Part shown: positions 1 through 10,185 of the stretch, one piece after another | Layout of the letters: every line of letters starts with the position of its first letter | Position numbering within the stretch: the first letter of the stretch is position 1 | Assembly (NCBI GenBank): GCA_964036195.1 | Contig: OZ038450.1 | Location: forward strand, 13,208,701-13,272,700 | DNA length: 64,000 bases | Reading direction: 5' to 3' | DNA from: Sphaerolaimus hirsutus | Lineage: Eukaryota > Nematoda > Chromadorea > Monhysterida > Sphaerolaimidae | The notes under the pieces: generated by a model | Seen by the model: the letters and a program-made list of their open reading frames with translations, nothing else | What the model was told of the DNA's origin: nothing | Database searches by the model: none | Position numbers and translations under genes: made by a program

Positions 1-133
1 AACTGTCGCCCGGCCGCAGCGATTCGTGGGACGACGTGTGGGCGGCGATGTCGGTCGAGTGCCGCGAGGAGGTTTGCATCGTGGAGACTGACGCCCTGGG
101 CGACATGTTCCACACGTACCAGCAGAAGCACAA
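1..133 (+). CDS. GGNBP2: GGNBP2-like exon (partial at left edge)
   Basis: The frame starts at base 3 and reads LSPGRSDSWDDVWAAMSVEC and onward to QQKHK. The donor is AA|GTTGGT at 133/134. The split codon AA+A gives lysine and joins to FCTEC in the next exon, the same place where the vertebrate family has a KHRFC-type junction. Reading on without splicing meets a TAG at 168-170. A hAT-like element begins in the intron at about 168. Confidence 0.82.
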
Positions 134-3100
134 GTTGGTTTTTTCGTGCGTGTCTTTGGTGGAGGTGTAGGGTTGGAAAAAAATCAATTTTTTAAACGCC
201 TTGATTAAAAAAAATCTATTTTAAAAAAATTGATAAAAAAAATTGGTTTTATATTTAATTAAATAGATTAAAAATTAAAGAAGGCTAATACATTGACAGT
301 GATGCTACACACTGTAGAAGTATGTGGGAGCACATTGGCTGGATATTATATACTACACTAGCATATCACAGCTTATTATTACACTGTAGCATGAATAAAT
401 GCAATCTTTTACACTAAAAATGCCCCAAAACCCATGAAAACACCACAAATGGTAATGTGTATTAGAAATTGCGCGCTTGCGCGCAAAAAATTGCAAAATA
501 CTTAGTGCAAGTCTACCAGAAATTTTCCATTTTGATCTTTAAAAAATAATCAGTTTCCACCCCTTGATTTTTTTCAAATCAGATTTAAAAAAAAATCAGT
601 TTAAAAAAACAAGTGCCGACCCTACCCGTAAGTGGTAAACTTCCGGGGGCGGGGGGCTCCGCACCCTCGTTGGTCGGACCCAGTGTATAACCCCGAGTCA
701 CACTTTGCATTTGAACACCATATCCGATTTAAACAGAGTACAAAAATCTCATCGCAACACATAACTTTATCCTTGGGTAAATTTTTAATTTACTGTTTTT
801 AATTTTTCATTCAAATTATTCTTCAAAATACAGTAACACTCCGTACAGCTCGCAGTTCTGCTGTCTGAGTGTTGACCCCTCCCCAAAGAAACCCCTTACC
901 CCAGCAACAAAAACCACCCCACCCGTCTAGATTCTGCACCGAGTGCCGGGCCAAATTGTCGCTGGCCTACGACTGCCTCCTGGGCAAGGTGACCAGCGAG
1001 CAGGAGCCCCAGTTGAACGCTTCGCTGTACTCCGGTCTCAAGTACTGCGCCGCCGGCGAGCACATACACGTCAAGGCGTGCCTGCCCTATTTGAACTCGT
1101 TGGTGGATCGGGCGCAGGCGGAAATGCATGCTAGGTGGGTTTTTTGGGGGATTTTTTGTTGTTTTTTGGGAATATATGTTTGTTTCAATTGGGTTGATTT
1201 TATTTATGTCTGATTAATTTTGTGTCGATGTGGGCTCCAAAAGTTTGGAAATATACAAACCTCGCAGATAAAGTGCAAATGAATCAATAAATCATCTTCC
1301 CTTTGCTTTGTTTGTCTAATGAATGCAATTACTATTCCCAAAAGAAATATATTAAAATGATGTATAATTTTAAGGAAGTGTATAGTGTAGTAGCATCTAC
1401 ACTGTCTTAAACAGTTTTTCATGTTTCGATATCGGCATGACGCTGTCGCAGAAAAATAAAATAACCACAGTTGCCATGGTTGCGATTTGCTAATTTATAT
1501 TATCTTTAATACACTGTAAAAAATGTCTGGCTTTCCAGTTACAAATACTAAATAAACATCATTACTCACTACATAATTCCACCAGCTCTCGAGAGCGTCA
1601 CGCGAAAACGTTGGAAATGGGCCAAGTGGAAGTGGTCACGTGCGTGGGGCTGTACCTCCACGGGCGGCTGTGTCGCTTGAGCACGCACATGCGCACGCTG
1701 CATCAGGCCTTCCAGCTGCTCTACTCTGCCGCCGCCATGTGCACCTACAGCGCGTTGAAGGTTCGTGGGTGACTGCCCTCTCGAGTACACATGATGACCG
1801 GTGTTTTTAAAAGCAATTTTTTAAACAGAAGCATGGCTACCGTTTTTTAAAGAAACAGCACCTGAAATTTTTTATTCACGAGGTTTTTTGCATTTTTTCC
1901 GCGTAATTTTACATAAAAATAAACATCGAAGGTTGCTTTTGTTGGTTTTGGCTGTATATTTAAAGGTGAATCGTTCACTTAAATTTTTTTAAATAAAAAA
2001 ACTTCACACATCCACAAACGTTTAATCACGTATCTTCTTCCGCAGGCGCAGCTGGACGAGCGGTCGCGCGCCGCCCTGGGCGATCTCGACTCGCTGTGCG
2101 CCGCCATCGAGGGCCGGCCGGCCAGCGGCAAAAAGGCCAGACGCAAGAATAAAGACAAATTGGACAAGCAGGTGGACAAATGTCAAAGGGTTGGTCTCGT
2201 CTATGCTAAACGTGTTAATTTTTAATTTTAATTTTTGATAGAGCGGATCAACCCACAAAGAAATTTTTTTCACTCATACGCTAGGGACAGCCAAATTACG
2301 GTCAAGCCCGTCCGCACAAACTTCTAAGTACACAACAAATAAACTAAAATGCGCAAATTTGATAATTTACAAAAAAGAAACTTTAGAAACAGACAATGCC
2401 ATCAGAATGTCATCTTGTCAGCACTTTAAATCACAGTTGCCAAGACTATTTACCATAGGTATTCCCGCCATTTGCAATGTGATTTATGGTGCGTTAAGCG
2501 ACACACTTTCCATGATCTGTAAAGATATTCGCTATTTTCCATTGAAAACAAATTTTACCTAACATAAAATACAGTGATTACGTTACAAGCCATTAAGTTT
2601 TGAGAGAAAAATGTTTTGAAATTTTGGGGGATTTTTTGTGTTTATTACTCAACGTGTTAAAAAATCTTATCGGCATTTACACAATAGAAACGCCGCAGAG
2701 AAAGTCTCGCTCCCGCACGCCATCGCCCGAAACTCAACCGGACAGCGTGACGGCGGTGTCGCCGGCGCACAGGCTCGCGGCGAACACGCGGCAGCTCGAA
2801 CGGCCGGCCGCCGCGCCGCTGTCGCCGCTGCAGCAACAACAGCACGGCGACGAGCGGCACGACGACTGGACGCCGGCCGCGGCGACACGCATCAAGGCCA
2901 AGCGTCGCACCAAGCACTCGCAGCTGGGCGAGCCTAGGCACGCGACCGCGGGCCAGCCGCCGCCGCAGCAGCACGACGGCCAGACGCGTTCGATCGTACT
3001 CTACAGCAATCGGCGTCGCGGCGGGGCGGCCGGCTCGCGGCTGCCGCACAGCAGCGACGCGTGCAAGTCGCCCGACCGGCGCTCGGCCAGTAGTTGGTCG

Positions 3101-6100
3101 GGCGTCCGTTCTAGAAAGACTGGCGGTCAGTTTTTTGGGGGCTCACTTCAGGGGTATCTTGAATTTTGACCCTCCGAGTGGTTGGGTAGATAGCTGAGCG
3201 GCTTTTGGGGTAGATAGAGAGCTGGAAAAAATGGGGGGGTTGTGGTGGTTCGATATATAGGCTATTTAAGAGTGTAGAAGGAAGAAAAGGGAGAAAAATC
3301 GCTAAAAGTAGGTGTAAAATAGCTCAAAATGGGTATACAAGAGCATATAGTACTAAAAATAGCTGAAAATAGGTAAATAGGAACAAAAACTAGTATTTTG
3401 GAGGTGAAAATCTATAAAACGTATGAAAAATAGCGATTTTGAGCGAAATTTGTGGTATAGTTTCTCAAAAATCGCTCCAGATAGGTAGATAGCTGTGCGA
3501 TTTGGGGGGGGGGGTTTAGGGGGTAGTAGCCCAAAATTTTGCCTCCGGGATAGATAGATATCTGAGCGGCTCCGGGATAGATGGATAGCTGGGCGGTTTG
3601 GGGGGGGGGGTAAACCCCCCCCCCCAACCCCCCCATCATTCGAGACCCCTGGCTCACTTTCCGTGCCCTGTGCTTTTTCTACATATTTATCCTCCATAGT
3701 GTAACCTCAGATAGGCGCCTAGGGGTTTGTTGAAGCGGGGTATATACTCGAGTTAGATAGTATTCCAACTTAACTGAATCCACTAAAGCTAATTCACAGG
3801 CGCCTATCACGAGGCGGCGCGATCGCCAGTAAAATCAGGCAGCATGGAGCGCATTCCGCAACCGAAGTCCGCATCGCCTCCTCCGTCAACTCCGACACTT
3901 TGGCCCGGTGCCAACGCGGAAACGGGGCCGGGTGCGCGGCGCGACGATTCGTGCAGTCCGGCGAGCGCCGACCACGGCTACAGCTCCAGGGAGGGAAGTC
4001 CCCCCTCACCGCAGCACGCGCAGCTGCTCCAGGCGCAACTGCACGTTGGCCAGGTGCGTTCAGTGGAGAGAACCCACCGGAAACACTCCAGCTGAGTATC
4101 TATTTATCCTGGACCTCGCTCTGCTATTAATCTATTCCAAGGTGAAAGCCTTTGGCTACTATCCCCTGACCCCCCCCCCCCGAAAATCGGTCAGCTGTCT
4201 GTCCATACGGAGCTAATTGTGAATGATTTTGCCGCAATTTTCAGGCGAAATCGCCCAAGTGTTGCAGATTTTCGCTTTTTTCACCTTTGGAATAACTATT
4301 TTTGGCTATTTACCTGCTTGTATTACTTTTAACTTGTTTTTAGCTTGTTTAACCTATTTCTGGCTATTTTGACCTATTTTTAGCGGTTTTTCATTCTTGT
4401 CTGGTTTTGACACATTGACAAGGTATTACCGTATTACCTCGAATTAACCCCCCTTGAATAAACCCCACCCCTCGAAATACCCCCTAAAATTTGGCTGAGG
4501 ACATAATAACGCCCCCCCCCTCGAAATACCTCCCCCTTCAAATTAAATGTAAACAGAACGTACATGACAAATACCGCAGTTTGTGATCTGTTCAATGCAG
4601 AACACACGTTATAACCGATGACTGAGTGACGTTAGGGAAGGGTTTGTGTATATACAGTTATATATGCTTATAAACACATATACATCTATGATATTGTTTG
4701 ATTTTTCTACGTCTGAGTATGGGGAATTTCCAAAAATTTCTGGCGAAAACATAGACCCCCCTCCTCGAATTATCCCCCCCCCCTCAAATTTTGCTGGCGA
4801 AATAATAAACCCCCTGGGGGTATTTCGAGGTAATACGGTATGTGAACTTACCGAAACCACTCGATTTTACTTTAAATATGACAGCCCACATGCAAAAAAA
4901 TCCCTCCACAATCTCCAAATCCGAACCCAGTCCGGGTGCGGCGCGGGCGCGTCGGGCATCTCGTCGGCGGACATCGAGTGGTACAGGGCGAACGCGGCGC
5001 TGGTGGCCAAGCAGAGGCTCCAGCTCAGGCAGACCCTCTGGCACCGGTGGACCCTCGCCCAGGAGAAACTCGCTAATGTGAGTTTTGGGTGGGGGGGGGG
5101 GGTGTTTTTACTTGTTCTGGATTTAGTGTGTCATTTATGCCTGGAGATTGATTTCATTAGAACGTAGTCGCCTGTAAAATGAGTAAGCGCTGAAATTGTG
5201 CGCACATGGGGGGGTTTTATCGAATTTGGACATGTGTTGATAAACTATTGTGATGATTGCCTTGTAATGTAATGCATTTGAGGCCTCTACTTCTAAAAGT
5301 CGTCAAGTCCACAAAATGTGATTTTGAGTAAATCGCATTTTAAGTTAGGGACCCAATTCTAGGCCCGTGGTGCGTGTCCAATTTGGCTCTCTCATGCTTT
5401 CCATTAAGTTCCATATGTTGACAATAAAGTGTCAAATTTTCAGCCCCTGCTCTCAACCTTTATGTGAAAAATTGGGTGTCCATAAATTTCCATTCGGTCA
5501 GAGCAAAACTGTTTTTGGGAGGGATTTGGACTTGTCGACTTCTTGCACTCACAAACATTGTTGTTCCCGGGGAAGCCGAGGCTGCCTTATGGGCAATTTA
5601 TGCACTTGTCGACTTTTAGAAAATTGTTTGACACGATTTTTTGACACAAATCACCACTTATAATGCTATCCCATAGCTCAACAGCCATTATATGGTCATA
5701 TTTAACATCACTGAGTATTGCCACTGTCTTATATATTTACCTATATATGTTGACACAAGGTCATATCTGGGAACTTTTAAATGAAAAAACATCGAGTTAA
5801 AAAAAACGTTTTTTTTCCAACCCTAGTCCTAACTCGAAATTTTCATAATATGGACTTGTCGACTTTTAGAAGTAGACGCCTCATTTATTGTTTATTTTGG
5901 GTCTAAATCGCTCGAAGTAATTACAATCAGGGAACTTCAGCGGGAGAAAAATAAATTTTTTACAACGACTGAATCAGATATAGACGCCACTTTAGTTTCC
6001 GGTAAATATGCCCTGCTGGAAAAAAAAGATTATTTTCAAGTTATTCTAGGTTAATCTAAAATTTGATTCTCGTGAAAATTTTATTAGTTGATCTGTTAAT

Positions 6101-6178
6101 CTGATTGTTGATTACATGTCATTTCCCCAATTTCCCCAGGCTTCCAATGGAGTTATAAATTTGCCAAATGAAGAGTGA
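1..6178 (+). CDS. GGNBP2: GGNBP2-like gene, 3' part, eight exons (5' end off window)
   Basis: Joined exons are 1-133, 931-1134, 1586-1760, 2046-2189, 2699-3125, 3800-4053, 4931-5077 and probably 6140-6178, giving about 506 residues plus stop. Every junction keeps the frame (phases 2, 2, 0, 0, 1, 0, 0) and uses GT-AG. The product resembles gametogenetin-binding protein 2 (ZNF403/DIF-3), an animal protein of poorly defined nuclear or germ-line role. The match runs in order: a DVW-x-x-MS-x-ECR block, KHKFCTEC, a HIHVKAC block, RERHAKTLEMGQVEVVTC, a lysine-rich stretch, an HGYSS motif and a C-terminal DIEWYRAN helix. Exons five and six are low-complexity, rich in P, Q, R and S, and are not conserved in detail. 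The missing 5' exons should lie to the left. The identification rests on remembered family features, not on a search. Confidence 0.85.
168..624. mobile_element. hAT-like non-autonomous element, TAGGGTTGG family
   Basis: It begins TAGGGTTGG and ends CCGACCCTA, lying in the intron after the first exon. Internal blocks (GTGGGAGCACATTGGCTGG, CTACACTAGCAT, AATGCCCCAAAACCCATGA, TTGCGCGCTTGCGCGCAA at 469-486) recur in opposite orientation in the copy at 7426-8066. No convincing target duplication is visible here, so the copy is old. Confidence 0.6.
931..1134 (+). CDS. GGNBP2: GGNBP2-like exon, FCxEC / HIHV block
   Basis: The acceptor is CGTCTAG|A and the donor is CTAG|GTGGGT. The product runs from FCTECRAKLSLAYDCLLG through a YSGLKYC segment and HIHVKACLPYL to QAEMHA. 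The CxxC pair and the later Cys/His residues are the most conserved part of the family and may bind metal. The exon ends in phase 2. Confidence 0.87.
   Translation: MLHRVPGQIVAGLRLPPGQGDQRAGAPVERFAVLRSQVLRRRRAHTRQGVPALFELVGGSGAGGNAC
1586..1760 (+). CDS. GGNBP2: GGNBP2-like exon, RERHAKT helix block
   Basis: The acceptor is CACCAG|C and the donor is AAG|GTTCGT. The product begins SSRERHAKTLEMGQVEVVTC and continues with a leucine-rich helix (LHQAFQLLYSAAAMCTYSALK). RERHAKT followed by a glutamine/valine helix is a hallmark of GGNBP2. The exon ends on a codon boundary. Confidence 0.88.
2046..2189 (+). CDS. GGNBP2: GGNBP2-like exon, coiled/basic segment
   Basis: The acceptor is CCGCAG and the donor is AGG|GTTGGT. 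The 48 codons run from AQLDERSRAALGDLDSLCAA into a lysine/arginine-rich tract (GKKARRKNKDKLDKQVDKCQR). The vertebrate protein has a comparable KRQKRKNRRKNK tract, so this may act as a nuclear localisation signal (inference). Confidence 0.83.
2699..3125 (+). CDS. GGNBP2: GGNBP2-like exon, disordered GC-rich segment
   Basis: The acceptor CCGCAG|AGA is the one that preserves phase 0. The donor GGCG|GTCAGT leaves phase 1. The 142 codons are rich in Arg, Ser, Pro and Gln (RKSRSRTPSPETQ, four consecutive Q, KAKRRTKHS, SNRRRGG). The composition predicts disorder, and RS/SP pairs could be phosphorylated. A different start at 2690 would break the phase with the previous exon. Confidence 0.75.
3170..3790. 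repeat. Dispersed GATAGCTGAGCGG-type repeat in GGNBP2 intron
   Basis: GGTAGATAGCTGAGCGGC-like blocks repeat with C/G homopolymers (a 12-C run near 3613) and short AAAATAGCTxAAAATAGG repeats. Related blocks in inverse sense lie at 4100-4400 and 15410-15650. No coding signal was found in it. Confidence 0.5.
3800..4053 (+). CDS. GGNBP2: GGNBP2-like exon with HGYSS motif
   Basis: The acceptor is TTCACAG|GC and the donor is CAG|GTGCGT. The split glycine codon G+GC joins KTG to GAYHEAARSPVKSGS. The exon continues MERIPQPKSASPPPSTP and DSCSPASADHGYSSREGS. GYSS followed by an acidic or serine-rich stretch is recognisable in family members. The internal ATG at 3844 is not a start. Confidence 0.78.
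4429..4838. mobile_element. TA-flanked MITE, CCGTATTWCCTCGAA family (mariner-like target)
   Basis: Terminal inverted repeats CCGTATTACCTCGA / TCGAGGTAATACGG are directly flanked by TA on both sides (4427-4428, 4839-4840). The interior has the family's ACATGACAAATACCG, TTCTGGCGAAA and C-rich subterminal blocks. It lies in the last-but-one long intron of the GGNBP2-like gene. Confidence 0.75.
4931..5077 (+). CDS. GGNBP2: GGNBP2-like exon, C-terminal helix
   Basis: The acceptor is AACCCAG|TCC and the donor is AAT|GTGAGT, a perfect donor. The product is SGCGAGASGISSADIEWYRA and then a long helix ending LRQTLWHRWTLAQEKLAN. It corresponds to the IS-x-DEI-x-x-F-x-AN C-terminal segment of the family. 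Unspliced read-through would stop at 5167 after glycine-rich, non-conserved sequence. Confidence 0.8.
5281..5881. mobile_element. TIR element with AGTCGACAAGTCC termini
   Basis: Inverted ends GCCTCTACTTCTAAAAGTCG (5284-5303) and CGACTTTTAGAAGTAGACGC (about 5860-5879) bound about 600 bp. It appears to contain a fragment of the TAGGGTTGG family (CCAACCCTAG near 5820). Flanks CATTTGA and CATTTAT could be a decayed target duplication. Confidence 0.45.
6140..6178 (+). CDS. GGNBP2: Probable terminal GGNBP2-like exon
   Basis: A strong pyrimidine tract and acceptor (CCCCAATTTCCCCAG) at 6125-6139 is followed in the required phase 0 by 12 codons (ASNGVINLPNEE) and TGA. The length and position suit a short last exon, but the residues are not conserved, so transcript evidence is required. 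Confidence 0.5.
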   Translation, partial: ASNGVINLPNEE

Positions 6179-6179
6179 T

Positions 6180-7080
6180 GAATAGTTTTCCGGCGAAGCA
6201 AGGGTTAAGTGTCAACTTCTAATTTTCGGTAATTACCGCTTCTATTCTTTCAACGCGCAATTTTGTAACATGACATTACTTTTTCTATTTCTGAATGACA
6301 ACCTACCTATTTTTCCAATGTTGTTTGATTACTATTTAATGGTACGTTTGAATAGATTAACGTTTTTGACAAATTGGTGTCTGAAAATTATTTTACTGCA
6401 CGAGACTATCTTGAGGCGATTTTTTTGGTTCGCTCAAAAATTGGTGCAGGTGTCATGTGGCCTTACTAGAACTAGTATTACCGTATTTCTTCCAATTGAA
6501 TGGCATTCTTTGTTTTTTTTCTTGAAACGAAGAAAATAATGTGTCACACTCGATAAAAGGACACGTCCAAAAAGGCCAATTTATGAAAAATGGAAAAAGC
6601 ATGGTATGCTTGTACGGTACGTGTATGATGACTGGCGTTAATGTTTGTCACGAAAAAAATGAACGTGATATAAAAAGTTGCCAAAATTTTCCAGTACTGT
6701 GGCAAATATTCTCAGCCTGCTTACGGATAAATACTTTAAACTTTTAAAGTGTTTTGAATGTCATTCACGATAAAAATTCCATCGAAATCTGAAAAAAAAA
6801 TTTCCGTCGCGCAATCCATCGATTCTGGTGTTTTTTGTACTTTTGCTAAATTGTTTTACCTGAAGTGATGCAAAAATTTGTAATTCTGCTGTGCTTATTT
6901 CATACAGGTTTCCTATCAAAAGTGACTCATGCAATGCGCCTTGTGATCATCTTTCATCGATTTCTCGATTTTCCTGAATGAAAAACACTAAAATAGTTTC
7001 ATTTATTTTTTTATCAGTCAGCACCCAGTAACTAGGCATGAGTTTACGATCCAAATTTCGGGAACAGATTTAATCGGCTT
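6180..7080. other. AT-rich stretch without recognisable genes
   Basis: Open frames of up to 89 codons occur but lack splice or compositional support. I see no repeat with clear ends here. Confidence 0.5.
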
Positions 7081-7084
7081 TGAA

Positions 7085-7200
7085 CGCATTTGAGTTTACC
7101 GGAATGGGGATCCTGCCAGCTACAGTTGACGAAGGTCGAAAATGATCAATTCCGGTAAACTAAAACGTGTTTATAGAAGGTTTTTCAGTATAGAAATTTC
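7085..7200. repeat. Fragment of the GAGTTTACCGGAATG fold-back family
   Basis: GAGTTTACCGGAATG and CAATTCCGGTAAACT bracket CTACAGTTGACGAAGGTC. The same arrangement occurs at 15182-15258 inside a complete fold-back copy. Confidence 0.5.
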
Positions 7201-7269
7201 GTAAACTACATATTTAGCGTGTAGATCCGCAGTGCTGCGCATTAGATAATATTTATCATTGGTTCGTTT

Positions 7270-8077
7270 TTCGCCCTGGCGCCTTTACACCACTTGCGCC
7301 AACGTAAAGAGCTTCTCATGGCTTGGCACCATTTTGCTGCGGCGCCATTGGCGTTGGCGTTAAGGTTAGAAAAACGCCCATGGCGCTTGGCGTCAAACTA
7401 TTTGCGCTTTTTATTGCATCATTACTAGGGTTGGCACTTGATTTTTTTAACTGATTTTTTTTTAATCAACGGGTGGAAACTGATTTTAATTTTTAAAAAT
7501 CAAAAGGCAAAATTTCTGGTAGACTTGAACTATGTATTTTGCAATTTTTTTGCGCGCAAGCGCGCAATTTCTCATACCCACTACCATTGGTAGTGTGTTC
7601 ATGGGTTTTGGGGCATTTTTAGTGTAAAAGCTTCAATTTATTCATGTTACCGAGCAATCATAAGCCGTGCTATGCTAGTGTAGTATATAATATGCAGCGA
7701 ACGTGCTCCCACATATTTACTCCTAGAGTGTGTAACATCACTGTCAACGTATTAGCCTTCTCTTAAACCATATTTAAGCACTATTCCATGCTGAACTTCA
7801 CTTGAACTCACGAACATTCGACAAAAGGCGATATATGTAATAAGCCGACATAAAAATGGATATTTTTGAAAGAAATCACTGCTTATAATGCTATCCCATG
7901 ACTCCACAGTCATAATGTGACCACAATAGACATAACAATACATTGTCTGACACTTAACATATACAAATTTTTTCTCTATATCCCTATTTTGAACGATTAA
8001 AAAAATCTAATTTGAACGATTTGAACGATCAAGGCGTTTAAAAAATAGATTTTTTTTTCAGCCCTGATCATTACTAG
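7270..8077. mobile_element. Old GCGCC-rich hAT-like MITE, split by a younger element
   Basis: GGCGCC-rich sequence at 7270-7410 ends TTTTATTGCATCATTACTA, like the TTTTACATCACTA end of the intact copy at 12665-12882. The younger TAGGGTTGG element (7426-8066) is inserted in its last bases, duplicating ATCATTAC. The left end is not clear. Confidence 0.5.
7426..8066. mobile_element. hAT-like non-autonomous element with perfect 8-bp TSD
   Basis: Starts TAGGGTTGGCAC and ends CAGCCCTG. It is flanked by identical ATCATTAC at 7418-7425 and 8067-8074. The interior matches 168-624 inverted, including TTGCGCGCAAGCGCGCAA at 7550-7567. There is no transposase frame. Confidence 0.75.
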
Positions 8078-8412
8078 TAGGATTGAAAATAGTTATTGCC
8101 AGAAAACTTGGTCTGTTTAAAAGCGTATCGTTAAGCATAATCTTGATGGAATTGGAATCGCTAATTCTAGAATCTAGATACTAATAGGCATTGAGCAAAT
8201 ATGGGACTTATTCAAGGAAATACGCTATCACTTGGCGTTAAAACGGTGAAATTCTGGAAAAAAAATCACTGCTTTTTTGGTTGTCTGCAGTTTCACTTTG
8301 TTGACCAATTGGTTCACCATTATTCACGTTCACTCTGTGTGTGGTTCTCCGCAGTTTCGCTACTCTGCAAAAAATGGTTTGTCGACTGCCGCAACGTCTG
8401 CGCCACGCACAA

Positions 8413-8590
8413 CAGTTGACCGCCGGTCAACTGAGTTTGCTGTCAACTTAAAACCCGTGTTAAAACTTTTTTTGAGAACGTGTCATTGCATAACGGAGAC
8501 GTAAAGTCGGAAACGCTCGACAAAAAGTGATGCGTTTGGTGAACCCAAACTTATTTTACACTGATTTATCAGTTGACCGGTGGTCAACTG
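8413..8590. repeat. Pair of 21-bp palindromes CAGTTGACC...GGTCAACTG
   Basis: CAGTTGACCGCCGGTCAACTG is at 8413-8433 and CAGTTGACCGGTGGTCAACTG at 8570-8590, differing only near the centre. They may be the ends of a small element or protein-binding sites; no target duplication was recognised. Confidence 0.45.
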
Positions 8591-8612
8591 GCGTGTATAT
8601 CCACGAACAATA

Positions 8613-9077
8613 TCAAACTTTGGTTTTGGTGGCCCTGCCAGGTGTTGTTTTTGCAGCTGGTTGATCAGGATGCTTTCCAATGAACTTGGTGACCATTATC
8701 AGTGGATATCCTCTCTTATCTGTGACGAGACCGCCGCCAGCCGCCGTTTTAATCGGGATTTTTTGGCTTGCTTTCACTGCTGCTTTTGGTGGTGTTTTCG
8801 GTTTGCCTGGCTTGTCGTTGCCGCCGTGCGGCGCTCGTGGGGTGATCTGAATCGTATGGATTGTCTTTGACTTGGGTGGTTTGCCTGCTTCATCTTTGTC
8901 GCCGGGTGGCGCTGGCGCTTGATTGACTTCTGTTGTATTCGGTTTGCCTGTCCCATTTTCGGCGCGGGGTGGCGCTCGCATATGGTTTGGTGTATAGCCC
9001 GACGTGTGCTGGGTGGGCGTGCCCGACGTGATATTGATTTGTGAGATTGATATCAGCCTGGCCGTATTGGCTGGCAA
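8613..9077 (-). CDS. Possible proline/lysine-rich exon, unknown product
   Basis: A 154-codon - strand frame is locally GC-rich and composed of imperfect repeats around GKP (GTGKPNTTE, DEAGKPPKSK, DKPGKPKTPP), each near a P/G/A-rich AP-x-G block, followed by TDKRGYPLIMVTKFIGKHP. No domain is recognised. The + strand frame over the same bases is Cys/Trp-rich and less plausible. Splice limits are undetermined, and it may be a pseudogene. Confidence 0.3.
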   Translation of the reverse strand: MPANTARLISISQINITSGTPTQHTSGYTPNHMRAPPRAENGTGKPNTTEVNQAPAPPGDKDEAGKPPKSKTIHTIQITPRAPHGGNDKPGKPKTPPKAAVKASQKIPIKTAAGGGLVTDKRGYPLIMVTKFIGKHPDQPAAKTTPGRATKTKV

Positions 9078-9123
9078 CTGTTGCAGTCTGCGCGGTGCGT
9101 GTTATATTCAATGTACCTATATA

Positions 9124-9515
9124 CCGTATTTCCTCGATTTACCCCCCTTGAATTAACCCCCCCTCGAAATACTCCCAGGTGTTTTTGAGCTGGGGAAAAA
9201 TAAACCCCCCTCGAAATACCCCCCGTCTGGGATTATGTACATGGTGTATGCAGTGTACATGATGTATAAATTGGTCGCAGTTCGCATCGCAGCTACACAT
9301 ATGTACTAGTTTGTGTAGCGATAGACGTTGGTATGTCCAAATATACCCTACTTGGACACGTTGATTACCAGTTTTGTGTATATAAAAGCGTACTCTTTAC
9401 TATGAATTTCGTGAAAATTTCTGACGAAATAATAACCCCCCCCCCTCGAAATCCCCCCCTCAAAATAGCCACTCTGAAAAAATAAACCCCCTGGGGGTAT
9501 TTCGAGGAAATACGG
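9124..9515. mobile_element. TA-flanked MITE, CCGTATTTCCTCGA family
   Basis: TIRs CCGTATTTCCTCGA / TCGAGGAAATACGG have TA on both sides (9122-9123, 9516-9517) and C-rich subterminal arrays. A partial relative of the same family continues at about 9690-9775. Confidence 0.75.
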
Positions 9516-9777
9516 TACTCTGGGGGAGGGTAATTAATTAGTTATTTTGTCACAAAATGTGTGAAGGGGTTTTTTTAACCAACATTTTTCTGAATGTCCC
9601 CAATTTGATAATTTTCATTGTTTGATGTGTCTCGGATGTCCCGGAGAAAATCACATCACTCTTTGTCTAAAAAATATGCGATGTTGGTATTTCGGGTGGG
9701 GTAATTTTTTCCTTCTGAAGGGGTATTTCGAGGTTGGTCATTTTTCGAGGGGTATTATTCGATGATATACGGTACAC

Positions 9778-9918
9778 ATTTAATATCCCTATTGGCGCCT
9801 TCAAAACGCACGTGTAGTAGCAGTATAGCACGTAGAGAAGTGCCGAGTAGATCAGCAAAGTGCTGAGAAGCGGCAGGATTGAGCCACTCAGCACCAGCGC
9901 CCAAATGGGTAGATATGT
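9778..9918 (-). CDS. Candidate transmembrane exon, unknown gene
   Basis: Reading on -, a good acceptor (TGGTCATGTTTCAG) precedes 47 in-phase codons, TYLPIWALVLSGSILPLLST then LLIYSALLYVLYCYYTCVLKAPIGILN, which form one or two hydrophobic membrane spans. The proposed donor is AAT|GTGTAC, where the exon meets the end of a CCGTAT-family MITE. The family is not recognised and partner exons were not found. Confidence 0.42.
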
Positions 9919-10185
9919 CTGAAACATGACCAAAAATAAGTGTTTTTGACTGAATGAAAGCTCAGTTACACTGTTGTGCTATCCGCTGTTTTTTATCCCG
10001 CGGGATATTTTTTTCTTGATCCCTCCCATCATTAACCCAGTGGACTCAGTTTGTGAATAGTGATGTCATTAAATGACGTGAAATAAAAATATTTGCCGAA
10101 CGTTTTTTTATAAAGTTTGGTGTATTATTCAAAAGGGGTATGGTAAATTTTTGAATTCGGGTGCCACGCGTGGAATATGCAATAC

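Noticed and set aside
5367..5663. 98-codon Cys-containing + strand frame
   Set aside because: It lies inside a TIR element; cysteines are scattered with no signal peptide or splice support.
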